Shown piece after piece: positions 63,004-64,000 of a DNA stretch of 64,000 bases. The notes under the pieces are model-generated. The model was not told the DNA's origin and searched no databases. It saw nothing but the letters and a program-made list of their open reading frames with translations. The DNA is taken from contig NC_133942.1 of the NCBI RefSeq assembly GCF_031877795.1, forward strand, positions 2,976,001-3,040,000, given 5' to 3'. Each line of letters starts with the position of its first letter. Position 1 is the stretch's first letter. Source of the DNA: Strix aluco (Eukaryota > Chordata > Aves > Strigiformes > Strigidae). Made by a program: the position numbers and the translations under genes.

Positions 63004-64000
63004 GGTGCAGGACAGGTAATAAGTAGAGTCAGGACCCTAAACATCAGGAAGGCAAACGTGGCTGTTTAGGGTGCTAGTGCGTGGGACCCCTCGGGAGACT
63101 GCCCTTAGAGATAATGAGCAAACAGGAGCTGGGACATACTTCAAGACATTTCTATTAGGGTGCTAGATCTCTCAATCCCAACGTGCAAGAAGTCAGGCAG
63201 GGGAGGCAGGAGGCCAGCTCGGTGAAGTCAAGACCTCCTAGCCAAACAAAACCACAAAGCCAAACTACATAGGCAGTGGAAGCAGGTATACAAATCCTGG
63301 GCAGATTATAGGGAAATGGCCCGGGAGTGCAAGGAGGGGATCAGGGAAGCCAAGGCACAGCTGGAGCTGAACTTGGCTAGGGATGTGGAAAATAGCAAGA
63401 AGGGTTCTTCAGGTACACAGGAGAACAAAGGAAGACGAAAGAAACTGTAACACCCAACGAGCAAAAAGGGAGCCCTGGCTACAACCGACATGGAGAAGAC
63501 AGAGATACTCAACAACATTTTTGCCTTGGTCCTCACCGTCAAGTGCTCTAGCCAAGCCACCCGATTCACAGAATCCAAAGGTAGTGACTGGGAGAATGAA
63601 TCACCACCCACCGTAGGAGAAGATCACGTTCAAGACCGTTTAAAGAACCTGAGGGTGCAGAAGCCCATGGGACCTGATGAGATGCATCCGAGGGTCCTGA
63701 AGGAACTGGCAGATGAAGTGGCTAAGCCACCATCCATCAAATTTCAGAAGTCATGGCAGACTGGTGAAGTTCCCAGTGACTGGAAAAGGGGAAACATAAC
63801 CCCGGTTTTTAGAAAGGGGAAAAAGGAAGACCTGGGGAACTACAGGCCCATCAGCCTCACCTCTGTGCCTGGCAAGATCATGGAGTAAGATCATGGAGCC
63901 GATCCTCCTGGAAATTGCACTAAGGCACATGGGAAAAATAAGGAGGTGGTTGGTGATGGTGAATATGGATTGCGTAAGGGAAACGGTGCCTGAAGAAGTT
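63004..64000 (+). mobile_element. CR1 LINE copy in unit 3 (cut by window end)
   Basis: First part of the same duplicated CR1, up to the start of the RT region. Confidence 0.88.

Larger units (their letters stand above)
61450..64000. repeat. Tandem unit 3 of the feather-keratin array (partial)
   Basis: The first 2,551 bases of a third unit; the window ends inside its CR1. Base-for-base it follows unit 2 except for one extra AATCC repeat and rare substitutions. Confidence 0.95.

Overview
The window is vertebrate nuclear DNA, almost certainly from a bird. Split genes with GT/AG introns, CR1 LINEs with their ATTCTATG-type 3' tails, a feather-type beta-keratin gene repeated in tandem, avian-style LTR elements and an NLR-type LRR exon all point that way. 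No prokaryotic features, rRNA, tRNA or CRISPR arrays were seen. Most long reading frames are repeat-derived or chance.

Layout. 0.9-3.4 kb (+): four consecutive coding exons of TMEM209 (188 codons), after which the gene is not continued. 4.37-5.14 kb: a CACCCC/TGTACCCC-rich minisatellite. 5.2-5.9 kb (+): a small unrecognised GC-rich gene candidate. 7.0-7.5 kb (+): the 3' exons of a YccF-like membrane protein with an aberrant splice donor. 7.74-8.38 kb: a lone LTR. 9.90-10.07 kb (-): one 171-bp LRR exon of NLRP type.

14.6-35.6 kb (-) is the core of the window: a compact T-cell receptor delta-like locus built on an antibody-like (VH) variable segment. In transcription order it has a leader exon, two decayed VH segments, one intact VH segment with a perfect 23-RSS, a D segment (12-RSS/D/23-RSS), a second D segment of the same design, one J with a 12-type RSS, and three constant-region exons encoding a C1 immunoglobulin domain, a Cys-containing connecting peptide and a TM segment with the Arg/Lys residues of TCR delta. 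Splice phases agree across leader-V, J-C1, C1-CP and CP-TM. The RSS types permit V-to-D, D-to-D and D-to-J joining under the 12/23 rule. This resembles the published 'second TCR-delta locus' with VH-delta segments of galliform birds. A 7.5-kb defective gammaretrovirus-like provirus (20,835-28,317, minus strand, 4-bp target duplication) lies between the two D segments. A truncated ERVK-like element lies just upstream of the leader.

37.3-48.1 kb is repeat-rich: ERV fragments, a CR1 3' end, a solo LTR near 45.6-46.2 kb, poly-C and CA tracts, and no recognised gene. 48,136-64,000 is a tandem array of about 6.65-kb units. Each unit carries a minus-strand feather-keratin gene with TATA box, a 5'-truncated CR1, an (AATCC)n tract and, where complete, a (GGGGA)n tract. 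Unit 1 is 6,672 bp and unit 2 is 6,642 bp; unit 3 runs off the window. The 30-bp length difference is fully accounted for by the two microsatellites. A 13-codon keratin stub sits at the left edge of the array.

All calls come from reading the sequence. Family names are recognition, not database results.
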